From contig NZ_SIUB01000003.1 in assembly GCF_004310425.1 (NCBI RefSeq), positions 124,001 to 188,000 of the forward strand: 64,000 bases of DNA. Reading direction: 5' to 3'. This DNA comes from Hansschlegelia quercus (GTDB lineage: Bacteria; Pseudomonadota; Alphaproteobacteria; Rhizobiales; Methylopilaceae). The notes under the pieces are model-generated. The model did no database searches. It was not told the origin of the DNA and was given only the letters and a program-made list of their open reading frames with translations. Position 1 is the stretch's first letter, and each line of letters begins with the position of its first letter. This document shows, piece by piece, positions 18,930 through 28,294 of the stretch. The position numbers were made by a program, and so were the translations under genes.

Positions 18930-18945
18930 TGTTCCACGTGAAACA
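18930..18945. promoter_or_regulatory. parS: parS site between mnmE and mnmG
   Basis: TGTTCCACGTGAAACA, one base from the consensus palindrome, sits in the intergenic gap. It is the exact inverse-oriented copy of the site in rsmG about 2.07 kb away. The gap also carries a degenerate family A motif (CTCAACATGAGGAG near 18880). Confidence 0.9.
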
Positions 18946-18960
18946 ATCCGGCCGTTAGAC

Positions 18961-20289
18961 TCACTTGCCGATGCAGAAGGTCGAGAAGATCCGGCCCAGC
19001 ACCTCCTCCACGCCGACGCGTCCGGTGACCCGTCCGAGTTCGTCCGCGGCTCGCCGAAGCAGTTCCGCGAGGATCTCATCAGGGGTGTCCGTCCAGGCAT
19101 CCAGCGCAGTGTCGATCGAAGCGACTGCCGCCGCGAGAGCGTCGCGGTGACGGGCGCGGGTGACGCCTGCGCTCCCGCCGCTGTTCAGCGCGTCGGCCGC
19201 CGCCGCCCCAAGGGCCGCCGCCAATCGATCGAGGCCCTCGCCGGTGCGCGCCGAAATGCGGTGAGCGAACTCCGCCGCAGGGGCCGTATCGATCTTGTTG
19301 ACAACCCGCCACACGCGCGCCTCCGGCGGGACTTCAGGCTCCGTCCTACCCGCCACATCCTCGAGCCAGATGACGAGGTCAGCCGCCTTCGCCTGCTCGC
19401 CGGCGCGGCGCACGCCTTCCATCTCCGCAGCGTCGCGCGCTTCGCGGAGGCCCGCGGTGTCCACCAGGACGACCGGCAATCCGCCGAGGTCCATCTGGAC
19501 TTCTATGACGTCACGGGTCGTTCCGGGCTCGGCCGCGACGATCGCCGCCTCTCTCCGAGCGAGCGCGTTCAGCAGCGAGGACTTGCCGGCGTTCGGACGG
19601 CCGAGGATCGCGACCCGGAATCCTTCCCGCAGACGCTCCCCTCGCGTGTCGGCGAGGGCGACGGCGATCTCTTCGCGCAACGGGGTGAGCACGTCATAAG
19701 CCTGCGCCCTCGCGGCGTCGGTGACGTCGCTCTCGTCGGAGAAGTCTATGCCGGCCTCGACGAGCGCCATCACCTCGACGACACGATCCCGCCAGCCATT
19801 GATCCGGACCGACAGCGCGCCGGAGCTCTGCGCCAGAGCCTGACGCCGCTGCGCTTCGGTTTCAGCTTCGAGAAGATCCGCAAGTCCCTCCGCCTCCGCC
19901 AGATCGAGCTTTCCGGCGAGAAAGGCGCGGCGCGTGAATTCACCAGGCTCCGCCATGCGAACGCCGGCGATGGAAAGCGCAGCATCGAGCGCCGCGGCGA
20001 TAACGGCCCGTCCGCCGTGCAGATGCATCTCCGCAGCATTCTCGCCGGTTTGCGTGTTCGGGCCGGGCAGCCAGAGCGCGAAACCGCGATCGATCGGCTC
20101 GGACGTGCGCGGATCGCGAATGGTCCGAAGCGAAACTCTGCGGGGCTCGGGAAGGGGGCCGCAGAGCGCCGCAAGTGACGTTCCCGCCTCCGGCCCCGAC
20201 AGTCGGATGACCGCCACCGCGGCGCGGCCGGGGGCGCTCGACAGCGCGACGATCGTGTCTCGCGAGATGGGCGCGCTAGGTTGGGTCAT
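18961..20289 (-). CDS. mnmE: tRNA modification GTPase MnmE
   Basis: Partner of MnmG; dimerisation of its G domain drives tRNA wobble-uridine modification. The N-terminal tetrahydrofolate-binding domain begins DTIVALSSAPGRAAVAVIRLSG, the G domain carries GRPNAGKSSLLNALA (G1) near residue 225, DTAGLRE (G3) and NKID (G4), and the protein ends in the family-defining CIGK with the catalytic cysteine. 442 residues, full length. It diverges from the DUF255 gene at 20316, leaving 26 bases between start codons. Confidence 0.96.
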   Translation of the reverse strand: MTQPSAPISRDTIVALSSAPGRAAVAVIRLSGPEAGTSLAALCGPLPEPRRVSLRTIRDPRTSEPIDRGFALWLPGPNTQTGENAAEMHLHGGRAVIAAALDAALSIAGVRMAEPGEFTRRAFLAGKLDLAEAEGLADLLEAETEAQRRQALAQSSGALSVRINGWRDRVVEVMALVEAGIDFSDESDVTDAARAQAYDVLTPLREEIAVALADTRGERLREGFRVAILGRPNAGKSSLLNALARREAAIVAAEPGTTRDVIEVQMDLGGLPVVLVDTAGLREARDAAEMEGVRRAGEQAKAADLVIWLEDVAGRTEPEVPPEARVWRVVNKIDTAPAAEFAHRISARTGEGLDRLAAALGAAAADALNSGGSAGVTRARHRDALAAAVASIDTALDAWTDTPDEILAELLRRAADELGRVTGRVGVEEVLGRIFSTFCIGK

Positions 20290-20315
20290 TGGTCCCCGAG
20301 AAGAGACGCTGAACC

Positions 20316-22316
20316 ATGCCCAACCGCTTGGCCAGATCCGCCAGTCCCTATCTGCTTCAGCATGCGGAAAACCCGGTGGACTGGTGGGAGTGGTCGCCGG
20401 AAGCGTTCGAGGAAGCGCGGCGGCTGAACCGGCCGGTGCTGCTCTCGATCGGCTACGCCGCCTGCCATTGGTGCCACGTCATGGCGCATGAAAGCTTCGA
20501 GGACGAAGCCGTGGCCGCCGTCATGAACGAGCACGTCGTCTCGATCAAGGTCGACCGCGAGGAGCGGCCGGATGTCGACCAGATCTACATGGCCGCGCTT
20601 CATGCGCTCGGCCAGCAGGGCGGCTGGCCGCTGACCATGTTCCTGTCGCCGAACGGCGATCCGTTCTGGGGCGGCACCTATTTTCCGAAGACCGCCGCTT
20701 ATGGCCGCCCCGGTTTCCCTGACGTGGTGCGCACCATCGCCCGGCTTTACCGTGAGGAGCCGGACCGCATCGCCCAGAACAGCGAAGCGATCGCCGAGCG
20801 GCTCGCGCCGCGCCGGGCGCCGGCGGGTAACTTTGGTCCGCAGGAGATGGACGCGGTGGCGCGCCGCCTCGTCAACGCATTCGACCCGGTGAATGGCGGC
20901 TTTCGCGGCGCGCCGAAGTTTCCGCAGGCCGGCGCGCTCGACATGCTGCTGCGCGCGGCCCGGCGGACGGGCGACGAGACGCTTGCCGCGCCGGCGGTCC
21001 TGACGCTGCAGAGGATCGTGGCGGGCGGCATCCACGACCATATCGGCGGCGGCTTCGCGCGCTACTCCGTCGACGAGCGCTGGCTCGCTCCGCATTTCGA
21101 AAAGATGCTCTACGACAACGCGCAACTGCTCGGCCTCTTCGTCGCGGTCGGGCTAGAAAGGGACGATCCGCGCCTGATCGCGGCGGCGCACGGCATCATC
21201 GACTGGCTCACCCGCGAGATGGAGGTCGACGGCGCATTCGCCGCAAGCCTCGACGCGGACAGCGAGGGCGTCGAAGGCAAGTTCTATGTCTGGATGCGAG
21301 ATGAATTCGACGGCGTGCTGGGCGCTGAGGACGCCGCGTTCGCCGCGGAGGCGTTCGACGTCACGCCGCTCGGCAACTGGGAAGACGTCGCGATCCTGAA
21401 CCGGCTGAAGGAGCGTCCGGAGGCGCGTCCAGACGGCGCTCGCCTTGCCGACGTCTCGGCGCGATTGCTCGCGGCGCGGGAGGCGCGAGTGAGGCCCGGC
21501 CGCGACGACAAGGTTCTGGCGGATTGGAACGGACTGATGATCGCGGCGCTGGCCGAAGCGGCAGTCCCGCTCGGACGGCCCGACGCGCTCGATATGGCGA
21601 GAGCCGCGTTCGCTTTCATCGAGCGGAACATGACGCGCGGCGCCCGGCTTGGTCACAGCTTCCGCGACGGACGCCTCGTCTTCCCGGGCTTCGCGACCGA
21701 TTACGGCGCGATGGCGCTGGCGGGACTGGCGCTCGCCGGCGCGACCGGAGAAACGCGCTATCGCGACGTCGCGGCTGGTTGGATCCAGGCGGCCGGAGCG
21801 CATCATCGCGATCCGGACGGCCCGGGTTTCGCGGTCGACGCCGACGACGCGAGCCCTCTCGTCATGCGACCGCAGGCGCTTGCCGACGACGCGATGCCGA
21901 GCGGAACCGCTCTGATCCTGTCCGCATCGCTGCGGCTCGCGACTTTCGATGCCGACGACGAGCGGCTCGCTCGGATCGACGGCGAGTTCGCCGCGCTGAT
22001 GGGGACGATGGCGGCGAACCCGGTCGGGCATGCCGGTCTCGTCAACGCGCTGGACGAACGCCTGCGTTTCGCGTCGATCGTCATCGTGGGTGAGGGTGAG
22101 ACTGCGGACGCGCTCCACGCCGAAGCGCTGTCGCTGCCGGCGACGGACCGCGTCGTGCGTCGCGCGCTATCGCCGGACAATCTGCCGGAGGCGCATCCGG
22201 CGCGGGCGGGTCAGGAGGCGGTCGCCGCTTATGTCTGCGCCGGCATGGCGTGTTCGCCGCCTGTCACCGAGAAGGGAATGCTGGGGACCGTCGCCCGCAA
22301 AATGAGCCGGAGGTAG
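20316..22316 (+). CDS. DUF255 thioredoxin-domain protein (YyaL/SPATA20 family)
   Basis: Large cytosolic protein with an N-terminal thioredoxin-like domain fused to a six-hairpin glycosidase-like helical domain. The N-terminus [20 protein letters not shown] and the motif [17 protein letters not shown] near residue 47 (C-H-W-C in the thioredoxin active-site position) define the family, as do [13 protein letters not shown] and [13 protein letters not shown]. 666 residues matches relatives. The activity is not established for the family. It starts 26 bases from divergent mnmE, so promoters must overlap coding sequence. Confidence 0.92.
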   Translation: MPNRLARSASPYLLQHAENPVDWWEWSPEAFEEARRLNRPVLLSIGYAACHWCHVMAHESFEDEAVAAVMNEHVVSIKVDREERPDVDQIYMAALHALGQQGGWPLTMFLSPNGDPFWGGTYFPKTAAYGRPGFPDVVRTIARLYREEPDRIAQNSEAIAERLAPRRAPAGNFGPQEMDAVARRLVNAFDPVNGGFRGAPKFPQAGALDMLLRAARRTGDETLAAPAVLTLQRIVAGGIHDHIGGGFARYSVDERWLAPHFEKMLYDNAQLLGLFVAVGLERDDPRLIAAAHGIIDWLTREMEVDGAFAASLDADSEGVEGKFYVWMRDEFDGVLGAEDAAFAAEAFDVTPLGNWEDVAILNRLKERPEARPDGARLADVSARLLAAREARVRPGRDDKVLADWNGLMIAALAEAAVPLGRPDALDMARAAFAFIERNMTRGARLGHSFRDGRLVFPGFATDYGAMALAGLALAGATGETRYRDVAAGWIQAAGAHHRDPDGPGFAVDADDASPLVMRPQALADDAMPSGTALILSASLRLATFDADDERLARIDGEFAALMGTMAANPVGHAGLVNALDERLRFASIVIVGEGETADALHAEALSLPATDRVVRRALSPDNLPEAHPARAGQEAVAAYVCAGMACSPPVTEKGMLGTVARKMSRR

Positions 22317-22336
22317 CGCGCTCCAATGCGGAGCGC

Positions 22337-24130
22337 CTACTCTCCGACCGCTACGCCTTCCCGTCGTGGGTCGGCGCCTCCAAGGATGCCTTCTGGCCCT
22401 ATCGCGATCGCCTGCACGCCAGAAACGAGCGCGGTCGCCCGGGTCCCATAACCGAGCTCCCTCAGAGGTTCGGCCATCGTTTCTGCCGCCGTTCCTTCCT
22501 CGAGCTCGAACGGGCCATAGCGGTTCAGCATGTTCGGCAGAGCGGCGGCCGCTGCCGGATCGAGGCCCCAGTCGAGCGCGGCGATCAGCGTCTTCACGAC
22601 GTAGCCGATGATCTGGCTGCCGCCAGGCGAACCGACGATGAAGACGGGCGCTCCATCCTTCAGCACGATGGTCGGCGCCATCGAGGAGCGCGGCCGCTTG
22701 CCCGGCTCGACGCGGTTCGCCACCGGCGCGCCGCCTCTTTGCGAGCGGAACGAGAAGTCCGTCATCTCACTATTGAGCATGAAGCCGCGCGTCATCAGCT
22801 TCGAGCCGAACGACGCTTCGATGGTGGTGGTGAAGGCGACCGCGTTGCCGTCCGCATCCACAATCGACAGATGGCTGGTGCCGGGGAGCTCGATCGCGGG
22901 ATCCGGCGCGAATAATTGTGTCCGGTCCTGCTTGGGCTGCCCGGCAGCGACCGAGCCCAGAGCACGCTCTCCGGAAAGCAGCGCCGCGCGGCCGGCAAGA
23001 TAGTCCTGCGCCAGAAGGCCCGCCGTCGGCTGAGGGACGAAGGCGGGATCGGCGACATAGGCCTCGCGGTCTGCGAAGGCGAGGCGGGAGGCGTCGCCGA
23101 TCAGCCGCCAGGCCTGCGGACTGTCCTTGCCGAGGCCGGCGATGTTTGACGACTCGAGGAGCCCCAGGATCTGCGCCACGGCGATGCCGCCGGAGGATGG
23201 CGGGCCCATCCCGCAGATGAGGTAGGCGCGAAAGCCTCCGCAGACGGGAGAACGCTCGACGACGGCATAGTTGGCGAGATCCTCGAGCGAGAGCTGGCCC
23301 GGGTTCCGTGCGCCGCGCACGGCGGCGACCACATCTTCGGCGATCGGCCCCCTATAGAAGGCGCTCGCGCCGCCATCTCGCAACGCCTTCAGCGTCTCGG
23401 CGTAGGCCGGGTTCTTCAGCCGGTCGCCAGCCTTCAGCGCGATGCCGCCGGGCAGGAAATAGGCCGCGGCAGTCGGATCTCTCGCCAGACGAGGCGCATC
23501 GGCCGCGATCTGCGCGGCAAGCCGCGGCGACACAATGAACCCCTTCTCCGCCAATTGTATAGCCGGCTCAAACAGTTGGGGCCACGGCAGTTTTCCAAAG
23601 CGGCGGTGGACAGTCTCCATGAGGCGGGGCGCGGCAGGCGTGCCGACTGCTCGGCCGCCAAGCGCCGCTTCCATGAACGCCAACGGCTCACCCTTCTTGT
23701 CCTGGAACAGGTCGGGCGTCGCCGCCATCGGCGCCGTCTCGCGGCCGTCGAAGGTGGTCACGGCCTTTGCCGCCGCGTCGTAAAGAACGAGAAATCCGCC
23801 GCCGCCGAGCCCGGAGGATTGCGGCTCGACGAGGCCGAGCACGAACTGCGCGGCGATCGTTGCGTCGACCGCACCGCCGCCGGCGCGCAGCATGGCGGCG
23901 GCGGCCTCGCTGGCATTGCGGTTCGCTGTCGCCGCCATCCAGCGTTTTGCGCGCACGAGCGGGCGCGGCCGGACGCTGCTTGCGATCTCCGGCGCGAACT
24001 GGTCGGAGACCTGCGGCGCTTCATGCGCGGCGGCGGAGGCGGCTAGAACCAGCAGCACTGCGATCGCCGGTCCGCGCACGATCTCTCCGGAGAAATGGTC
24101 GGGCCGCGCTTCGCGTCCTCCGGGGATCAT
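22337..24130 (-). CDS. ggt: gamma-glutamyltransferase, periplasmic
   Basis: Autoprocessing Ntn-hydrolase that cleaves the gamma-glutamyl bond of glutathione. A signal sequence (GPAIAVLLVLAASAAAHEA) ends near residue 37. The catalytic Thr is in the TTTIEASFGSKLM segment near residue 410, where self-cleavage yields large and small subunits; GGGFLVLYD and the SSGG-type loop (GPPSSGGIAVAQILG) are family features. 597 residues. It converges on the DUF255 gene with 20 bases between, and diverges from a TPR lipoprotein across a CtrA-box-bearing gap. Confidence 0.93.
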   Translation of the reverse strand: MIPGGREARPDHFSGEIVRGPAIAVLLVLAASAAAHEAPQVSDQFAPEIASSVRPRPLVRAKRWMAATANRNASEAAAAMLRAGGGAVDATIAAQFVLGLVEPQSSGLGGGGFLVLYDAAAKAVTTFDGRETAPMAATPDLFQDKKGEPLAFMEAALGGRAVGTPAAPRLMETVHRRFGKLPWPQLFEPAIQLAEKGFIVSPRLAAQIAADAPRLARDPTAAAYFLPGGIALKAGDRLKNPAYAETLKALRDGGASAFYRGPIAEDVVAAVRGARNPGQLSLEDLANYAVVERSPVCGGFRAYLICGMGPPSSGGIAVAQILGLLESSNIAGLGKDSPQAWRLIGDASRLAFADREAYVADPAFVPQPTAGLLAQDYLAGRAALLSGERALGSVAAGQPKQDRTQLFAPDPAIELPGTSHLSIVDADGNAVAFTTTIEASFGSKLMTRGFMLNSEMTDFSFRSQRGGAPVANRVEPGKRPRSSMAPTIVLKDGAPVFIVGSPGGSQIIGYVVKTLIAALDWGLDPAAAAALPNMLNRYGPFELEEGTAAETMAEPLRELGYGTRATALVSGVQAIAIGPEGILGGADPRREGVAVGE

Positions 24131-24164
24131 AGCGCTTGGCGGCGCGGCAGCGATGCGGCCATCG

Positions 24165-24179
24165 TTAACCGCGACTTAA
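24165..24179. promoter_or_regulatory. CtrA-type box between ggt and the TPR lipoprotein
   Basis: TTAACCGCGACTTAA matches TTAA-N7-TTAA exactly, followed two bases later by another TTAA (24182-24185). It lies about 67 bases before the lipoprotein start and 35 bases before the ggt start. Confidence 0.6.
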
Positions 24180-24246
24180 GGTTAACGGATCATGACTGAA
24201 CGAAGCGGCGCTCGCTTTCAGCGCGCTCAGATTCCGGGGTTCCGCC

Positions 24247-24933
24247 ATGCCGCTCGCCGCGTCCTTCCTGTCGCGCCTCGCACTTATCGTCGCGCTCGGC
24301 GCGGGCCTTTCGGCCTGCAAGACGGACGGCGACGTCACCGGCTCGATCACGAACGCCGACGCCGCGCGGAGCGCCACGCCCGAGCAGCGGGAGGCGCGCT
24401 GGCGCGAGCTCTCCGCCCATTATGCGGCTGCCTACGAAAAGAACCCCGCCGATCCCGCGACGGCGCTCGGCTATGGGATGGCGCTACGCGCGCTCGGCCA
24501 ACGCGCCCAGGCGCTGGCCGTTCTCGAAAACGCGAGCATCAAGCATCCGCAGCAGCGACAGATCCAGGCGGCTTACGGCCGCGCGCTGGCCGACGTCGGA
24601 CGCTATGACGACGCGATGGGCGTGCTCGAGCGCTCCCATGCGCCGGATGCGCCGGATTGGAAGATCCTGAACGCGCAGGGCGCGATTCTCGACCAGCTCG
24701 GCCGTAGCGGCGAGGCCCGCGGCTATTACGCCGCCGCGCTGAAGATCGCCCCGGGAGAGCCGTCGATCCTGTCCAATCTCGGCCTGTCCTACGCGCTGAC
24801 GAAGGATATCGGAAAGGCCGAGGACACGCTGCGCATCGCGGCGGCGAGCCCCAAGGCCGACGACACTGTGCGCGCCAATCTCGCTCTGGTCGAGCGGCTG
24901 AAGGCCGGCGGCAAGATCGCTAAGGCGGGGTGA
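24247..24933 (+). CDS. TPR-repeat lipoprotein, TadD-like
   Basis: A signal sequence ends in the lipobox LSAC (cysteine near residue 23), so the protein should be acylated and anchored in a membrane. The rest is a run of tetratricopeptide-like helices (ALGYGMALRALGQRAQALAV; GRALADVGRYDDAMGVLERS; AQGAILDQLGRSGEARGYYA; NLGLSYALTKDIGKAEDTLR). This layout resembles TadD, the pilotin-like lipoprotein of Flp pilus systems, although no other tad genes are nearby. A perfect CtrA box precedes it. 228 residues. Confidence 0.82.
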   Translation: MPLAASFLSRLALIVALGAGLSACKTDGDVTGSITNADAARSATPEQREARWRELSAHYAAAYEKNPADPATALGYGMALRALGQRAQALAVLENASIKHPQQRQIQAAYGRALADVGRYDDAMGVLERSHAPDAPDWKILNAQGAILDQLGRSGEARGYYAAALKIAPGEPSILSNLGLSYALTKDIGKAEDTLRIAAASPKADDTVRANLALVERLKAGGKIAKAG

Positions 24934-24943
24934 GACGCCCTTT

Positions 24944-25507
24944 TCAGGTCCGGAACTCGGCGCCCTTGAACACCGAGCCCAGCGCGACCCCGTGCTGGCT
25001 GAGGAATTCCGAGGCCCCCTCCTCCCGGTCGATCAGGCACAGCGCCTGGGTGACCGTCGCGCCGGCTTCGCGCACGGCCTCGATCGCCTTCAGGAAAGAG
25101 CCGCCGGAGGTCGCGACGTCGTCGACGACGAGCACTACCTTGCCGTCCATGCTCTCGCCCGGCGACAGCCCTTCCACGAGGTCGCGCGTGCCGTGGCCCT
25201 TCTTCTCCTTGCGGACGAAGATGGTCTCGACGGGCTGGCCCGCGGCCGAGCTCAGCGCCGCAGCCGAGCCGATGACGGGCACGGCGCCCATCTCCAGTCC
25301 GCCGATATAGTCGAAGCGGTAGGCGGCCAGCAGGTCGAGCAGGCAGCGGGCGGAGAGCTCCGCCCCGCGCGCGTTCATCATGGTCGGCTTCATGTTGAAG
25401 TAGAGGTCGCTCTCGCGGCCGGAGGCGAGCGTGAACTTGCCTTGTCGGAACGAGCGGGCGCGGATGACCGCCTTCAACTCTTCGCGGTGGTCGGCAGCGA
25501 CGACCAT
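24944..25507 (-). CDS. pyrE: orotate phosphoribosyltransferase
   Basis: Makes OMP from orotate and PRPP in pyrimidine synthesis. The PRPP-binding motif [19 protein letters not shown] is near residue 120, and [28 protein letters not shown] and [11 protein letters not shown] are conserved. 187 residues, full length. Its ATG overlaps the stop of the upstream monooxygenase-like gene by one base (TGATG), indicating co-translation. It converges on the TPR lipoprotein. Confidence 0.95.
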   Translation of the reverse strand: MVVAADHREELKAVIRARSFRQGKFTLASGRESDLYFNMKPTMMNARGAELSARCLLDLLAAYRFDYIGGLEMGAVPVIGSAAALSSAAGQPVETIFVRKEKKGHGTRDLVEGLSPGESMDGKVVLVVDDVATSGGSFLKAIEAVREAGATVTQALCLIDREEGASEFLSQHGVALGSVFKGAEFRT

Positions 25508-25851
25508 CAGCCGTTCATCCGCCCGGCCGAGACGCGGTCGTTCTTTTCCGTCAGCACCGCCTCGAAGCCTTCGAACTGCGGGTGGCCGGCATACATCGGC
25601 TTGTTCTGGCCGGCGTTGGCGTGCGCCTTGCGGAACGCCTCAGAGCGCGTCCAGGCCTCGAAGTCCGCCTTCGAGCGCCAGATCGTGTGGCTGGCGTAGA
25701 GCACGGTGTCGTCGGCCTCGGGGCCCTTGAGCAGCGAGAATTCCACGAAGCCGTCGACTTCCGAGAGATGCCGGTCGCGTTCGCGCCAGATGGTCTCGAA
25801 GGCTTCCGCCTCCTGCGTGAAGACCTTGAACCGGTTCATGGCGACGAACAT
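25507..25851 (-). CDS. antibiotic-biosynthesis-monooxygenase (ABM) domain protein
   Basis: Small ferredoxin-like dimeric alpha/beta-barrel protein of the ABM/IsdG superfamily. The pattern [42 protein letters not shown] and [23 protein letters not shown] is typical, the last being the W-x-S-x-x-x-F-x-x-W-x-x-S-x-x-F motif. Members include heme-degrading and quinol monooxygenases; which applies here cannot be read from sequence. 114 residues. It is coupled to pyrE by a one-base overlap. Confidence 0.85.
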   Translation of the reverse strand: MFVAMNRFKVFTQEAEAFETIWRERDRHLSEVDGFVEFSLLKGPEADDTVLYASHTIWRSKADFEAWTRSEAFRKAHANAGQNKPMYAGHPQFEGFEAVLTEKNDRVSAGRMNG

Positions 25852-25920
25852 GCGCGCGCTCCTCGAGGAGTTGACGTTTGGCCGAACGTCTAGCGCGGAG
25901 AACGGGTTGAGGCAAAACCA

Positions 25921-26031
25921 TCATTCCGGGCTTGTCCCGGAATCCATCAACACCGGGTCCTGCAGGATTGAAAGGCGAGCCGTCCTTCCTGCGCCGTCGC
26001 GGAGATGGATTCCGGGACAAGCCCGGAATGA
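25921..26031. repeat. family C repeat: long perfect inverted repeat
   Basis: Arms of 28 bases at 25921-25948 and 26004-26031 are exact reverse complements, built from ATTCCGGGCTTGTCCCGGAAT, and enclose 55 bases. Each arm contains its own smaller palindrome (CCGGGCTTGTCCCGG). It fills the gap between the ABM and GNAT genes and may also act as a terminator-like structure. Confidence 0.85.
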
Positions 26032-26037
26032 CCAACT

Positions 26038-26544
26038 TTACCGCCAGACGTAGGCGAACTTCTCCAGCGTGACGTCGCCGAAATGCTCGACGCCACGGGC
26101 GGCGAGCTTGCCGCCGAGGCGGGCGTAGAAGCCGCAGGCGGGGTCGTTGCCGGCGAGCGACCATGCGGCGGCGCCGGACAGACCGCGCGAGGCGAGCTCG
26201 CCGCGGGCCGCCGAGAACAACCGCCGGCCGAGGCCGAGGCCCTGATATTCGGGTTTGAGGTAGAGCTCGTAGACCTCACCGCCGACGGCCAGCGTCGACG
26301 CGCGGTTGCGGCCGGAGGAGGCGTAGCCGACGGTCTCGCCGCCGAAGGTCAGGAGACTCACCCGGCTGCCGCGCCGGAGGGCGCCGGCCCACCAGGCGGG
26401 ACCGCGTCGCTCGACCATGCGCTCGAGCTCACGGCCGGGGATGAGGCCGCGATAGGCGTTGCGCCATGCGAGATCGTGGACAGCTGCGATCGAGGCGGCG
26501 TCTTCCGCGTGGGCCGGCCTGATCTCGATCGAAACGGTGCTCAC
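26038..26544 (-). CDS. GNAT-family N-acetyltransferase
   Basis: Acetyl-CoA-dependent acetyltransferase with the usual fold: IRPAHAEDAASIAAVHDLAWRNAYRG at the N-terminus and the acetyl-CoA loop YLKPEYQGLGLGRRLFSAARGEL (Q/R-x-x-G-x-G/A form) near residue 92, then LAGNDPACGFYARLGG. 168 residues. Start GTG at 26542-26544. The substrate is unknown; neighbours give no clue. Its 3' end abuts the family C inverted repeat. Confidence 0.87.
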   Translation of the reverse strand: MSTVSIEIRPAHAEDAASIAAVHDLAWRNAYRGLIPGRELERMVERRGPAWWAGALRRGSRVSLLTFGGETVGYASSGRNRASTLAVGGEVYELYLKPEYQGLGLGRRLFSAARGELASRGLSGAAAWSLAGNDPACGFYARLGGKLAARGVEHFGDVTLEKFAYVWR

Positions 26545-26689
26545 AAACGAAGAGTAAGCCGCGCTTCAGCGCCGCGACAAGCGGAAAGGCGGGGCGCGTT
26601 TTCACTTGTTCCGTCGCGCCGTGTGGACCGAAGCCCGCGTCCCGCGCATAGAGGAGCGGGAAAGCTCAAGGTCCGGAACCTGAAACGTC

Positions 26690-27406
26690 ATGTGGCGCGC
26701 CACCGTCCTCACGCTCTATCCCGCGATGTTCCCTGGCCCGCTCGGGCACGCGCTCGCCGGGCGCGCGCTCGGCGTCGCGTGGTCGTGCGAGGCGCTGGAT
26801 ATCCGCGCGCATGCCCTCGACCGGCATCGCTCGGTGGACGACACGCCAGCGGGCGGCGGTCCCGGCATGGTGCTGAGGGCCGACGTCGCCGCGGCTGCTC
26901 TCGATTCCTCCGGCGGCTGCGGCCCGAGGATTCTGATGACGCCCCGCGGAAAACCGCTGACGCAGGAGCGCGTCCGCGCGCTCAGTCGCGGTCCGGGCGT
27001 CACGCTGGTCTGCGGGCGCTTCGAGGGCGTCGATCAGAGGCTGATCGAGAAGCGGGATCTCGAGGAGGTCTCGGTCGGCGACGTGGTGCTGTCGGGCGGC
27101 GAGGCGGCGGCGCTGCTGCTGCTCGACGCCTGCGTCAGGCTATTGCCGGGCGTAATGGGCGACGCGACCTCCGGCGACGACGAGAGTTTCGAGCGCCCGC
27201 TGCTCGAGCACCCGCATTATTCCAAGCCTCGCGCATTCGAGGGCCTCGTCATTCCGGAGGCGCTGACCTCGGGCGATCATGCGGCGGTCGCGCGCTGGAG
27301 GAAGCGGCGTTCGCTCGTCGATACGCGCACCCGCAGGCCGGATCTCTGGGCAAAATATGTCGCAGCGGCCACCGGGGGCGTCGACAAACCGGATGAAACC
27401 GAGTAG
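26690..27406 (+). CDS. trmD: tRNA (guanine-37-N1)-methyltransferase
   Basis: Methylates G37 of tRNAs reading CNN/CGG codons and prevents frameshifting. [20 protein letters not shown] opens the SPOUT domain, [12 protein letters not shown] and [31 protein letters not shown] form the SAM trefoil knot, and [19 protein letters not shown] is the C-terminal tRNA-binding part. 238 residues. It is followed by rplS, as in the widespread rpsP-rimM-trmD-rplS operon; rimM and rpsP are absent here. Confidence 0.95.
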   Translation: MWRATVLTLYPAMFPGPLGHALAGRALGVAWSCEALDIRAHALDRHRSVDDTPAGGGPGMVLRADVAAAALDSSGGCGPRILMTPRGKPLTQERVRALSRGPGVTLVCGRFEGVDQRLIEKRDLEEVSVGDVVLSGGEAAALLLLDACVRLLPGVMGDATSGDDESFERPLLEHPHYSKPRAFEGLVIPEALTSGDHAAVARWRKRRSLVDTRTRRPDLWAKYVAAATGGVDKPDETE

Positions 27407-27480
27407 AGACCCGCGCAATCACGAGATTCCCCAAACCTTCTCGTGCGTCCCGCGTTTGCGGGGAACGCGGAGACATTGCC

Positions 27481-27903
27481 ATGAACATTATCGAGCAGCT
27501 CGATCGCGAGCAGATGAACGCGATCGCCGAGAAGCGCCAGATTCCTGAATTTGGCCCCGGCGACACCGTCACGGTCAACGTGCGGGTCAAGGAAGGCGAG
27601 CGCGTCCGCGTGCAGGCCTATGAGGGCGTGGTGATCGCGCGCTCGGGCGGCGGCCTGAACGAGAACTTCACCGTCCGCAAGATTTCCTACGGCGAAGGCG
27701 TCGAGCGGGTGTTCCCGTTCTACTCGCCGATGATCGACAGCGTGAAGGTCGTGCGCCGCGGCAAGGTCCGTCGCGCCAAGCTTTATTACCTGCGCGATCG
27801 TCGCGGCAAGTCGGCCCGCATCGTCGAGAAGCAGGACCGCAGTCAGAAGGCCGCGGCCGCGGCGAAGAAGGCGGGCAAGCAGCCGGTCGCCGCCGCCGAG
27901 TAA
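27481..27903 (+). CDS. rplS: 50S ribosomal protein L19
   Basis: Ribosomal protein at the 30S-50S interface. [54 protein letters not shown] and [41 protein letters not shown] are the canonical L19 sequence, with an alphaproteobacterial Lys/Ala-rich tail. 140 residues. A 74-base leader after trmD contains a small GC hairpin (CCGCG at about 27450 with CGCGG at about 27467). A strong terminator follows the gene. Confidence 0.96.
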   Translation: MNIIEQLDREQMNAIAEKRQIPEFGPGDTVTVNVRVKEGERVRVQAYEGVVIARSGGGLNENFTVRKISYGEGVERVFPFYSPMIDSVKVVRRGKVRRAKLYYLRDRRGKSARIVEKQDRSQKAAAAAKKAGKQPVAAAE

Positions 27904-27930
27904 TCGGATATCTCAGTGCTGGAATGAATA

Positions 27931-27957
27931 AAGGCCCGGATCGCTCCGGGCCTTTTT
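27931..27957 (+). terminator. intrinsic terminator after rplS
   Basis: AAGGCCCGGA, loop TCGC, TCCGGGCCTTTTT: a perfect 10-pair stem followed by a T run, 27 bases after the rplS stop. Confidence 0.93.
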
Positions 27958-27969
27958 CGTTGGGCTTGC

Positions 27970-28078
27970 CGTCATCCCCCCGGACGGCCGCTTAGGCCAA
28001 GCCGGGATCGTCCTCAAGTTGAGGCGGGGTTTGTTCTGCGCACGATCCCGGCTCTCGCTTCGCTCGGCCGGGATGACG
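27970..28078. repeat. dispersed palindromic repeat family B
   Basis: The segment opens with GTCATCCCCCCGGACGGCC and ends with GGCCGGGATGAC, containing internal CCGGGATCGTCCTC and GCACGATCCCGGCTCTC stretches. Near-identical copies occur at 37795-37895 and in part at 44978-45025. It lies between the rplS terminator and the Trm112 gene. Confidence 0.8.
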
Positions 28079-28087
28079 AGACGGTCG

Positions 28088-28294
28088 TCAGTCGTCGAGC
28101 GGGCGCGCCTCGTCCGGAAGCATGATCGGGATGCCGTCGCGGATGGGGTAGGCGAGCCGAGCGGGACGCGAGATCAGCTCCTGGCGCTCCGCGTCATAGG
28201 TCAGCGTCGCCTTCGTCAGCGGGCAGACCAGGATCTCGAGCAGCTTCGGGTCGACTCCGCTCGCGCGGCGGTGGCTATCGGGGGCGTCTGTCAT
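28088..28294 (-). CDS. Trm112-family zinc-ribbon-like protein
   Basis: 68-residue protein with the Trm112/UPF0434 pattern: [20 protein letters not shown] followed by [20 protein letters not shown]. In eukaryotes and archaea Trm112 activates methyltransferases; bacterial homologues are small and mostly uncharacterised. Only one of the usual cysteines (CP in VCPLTK) is present, so zinc binding is doubtful. The ATG overlaps the stop of the LON-domain gene, so the pair is co-translated. Confidence 0.9.
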   Translation of the reverse strand: MTDAPDSHRRASGVDPKLLEILVCPLTKATLTYDAERQELISRPARLAYPIRDGIPIMLPDEARPLDD

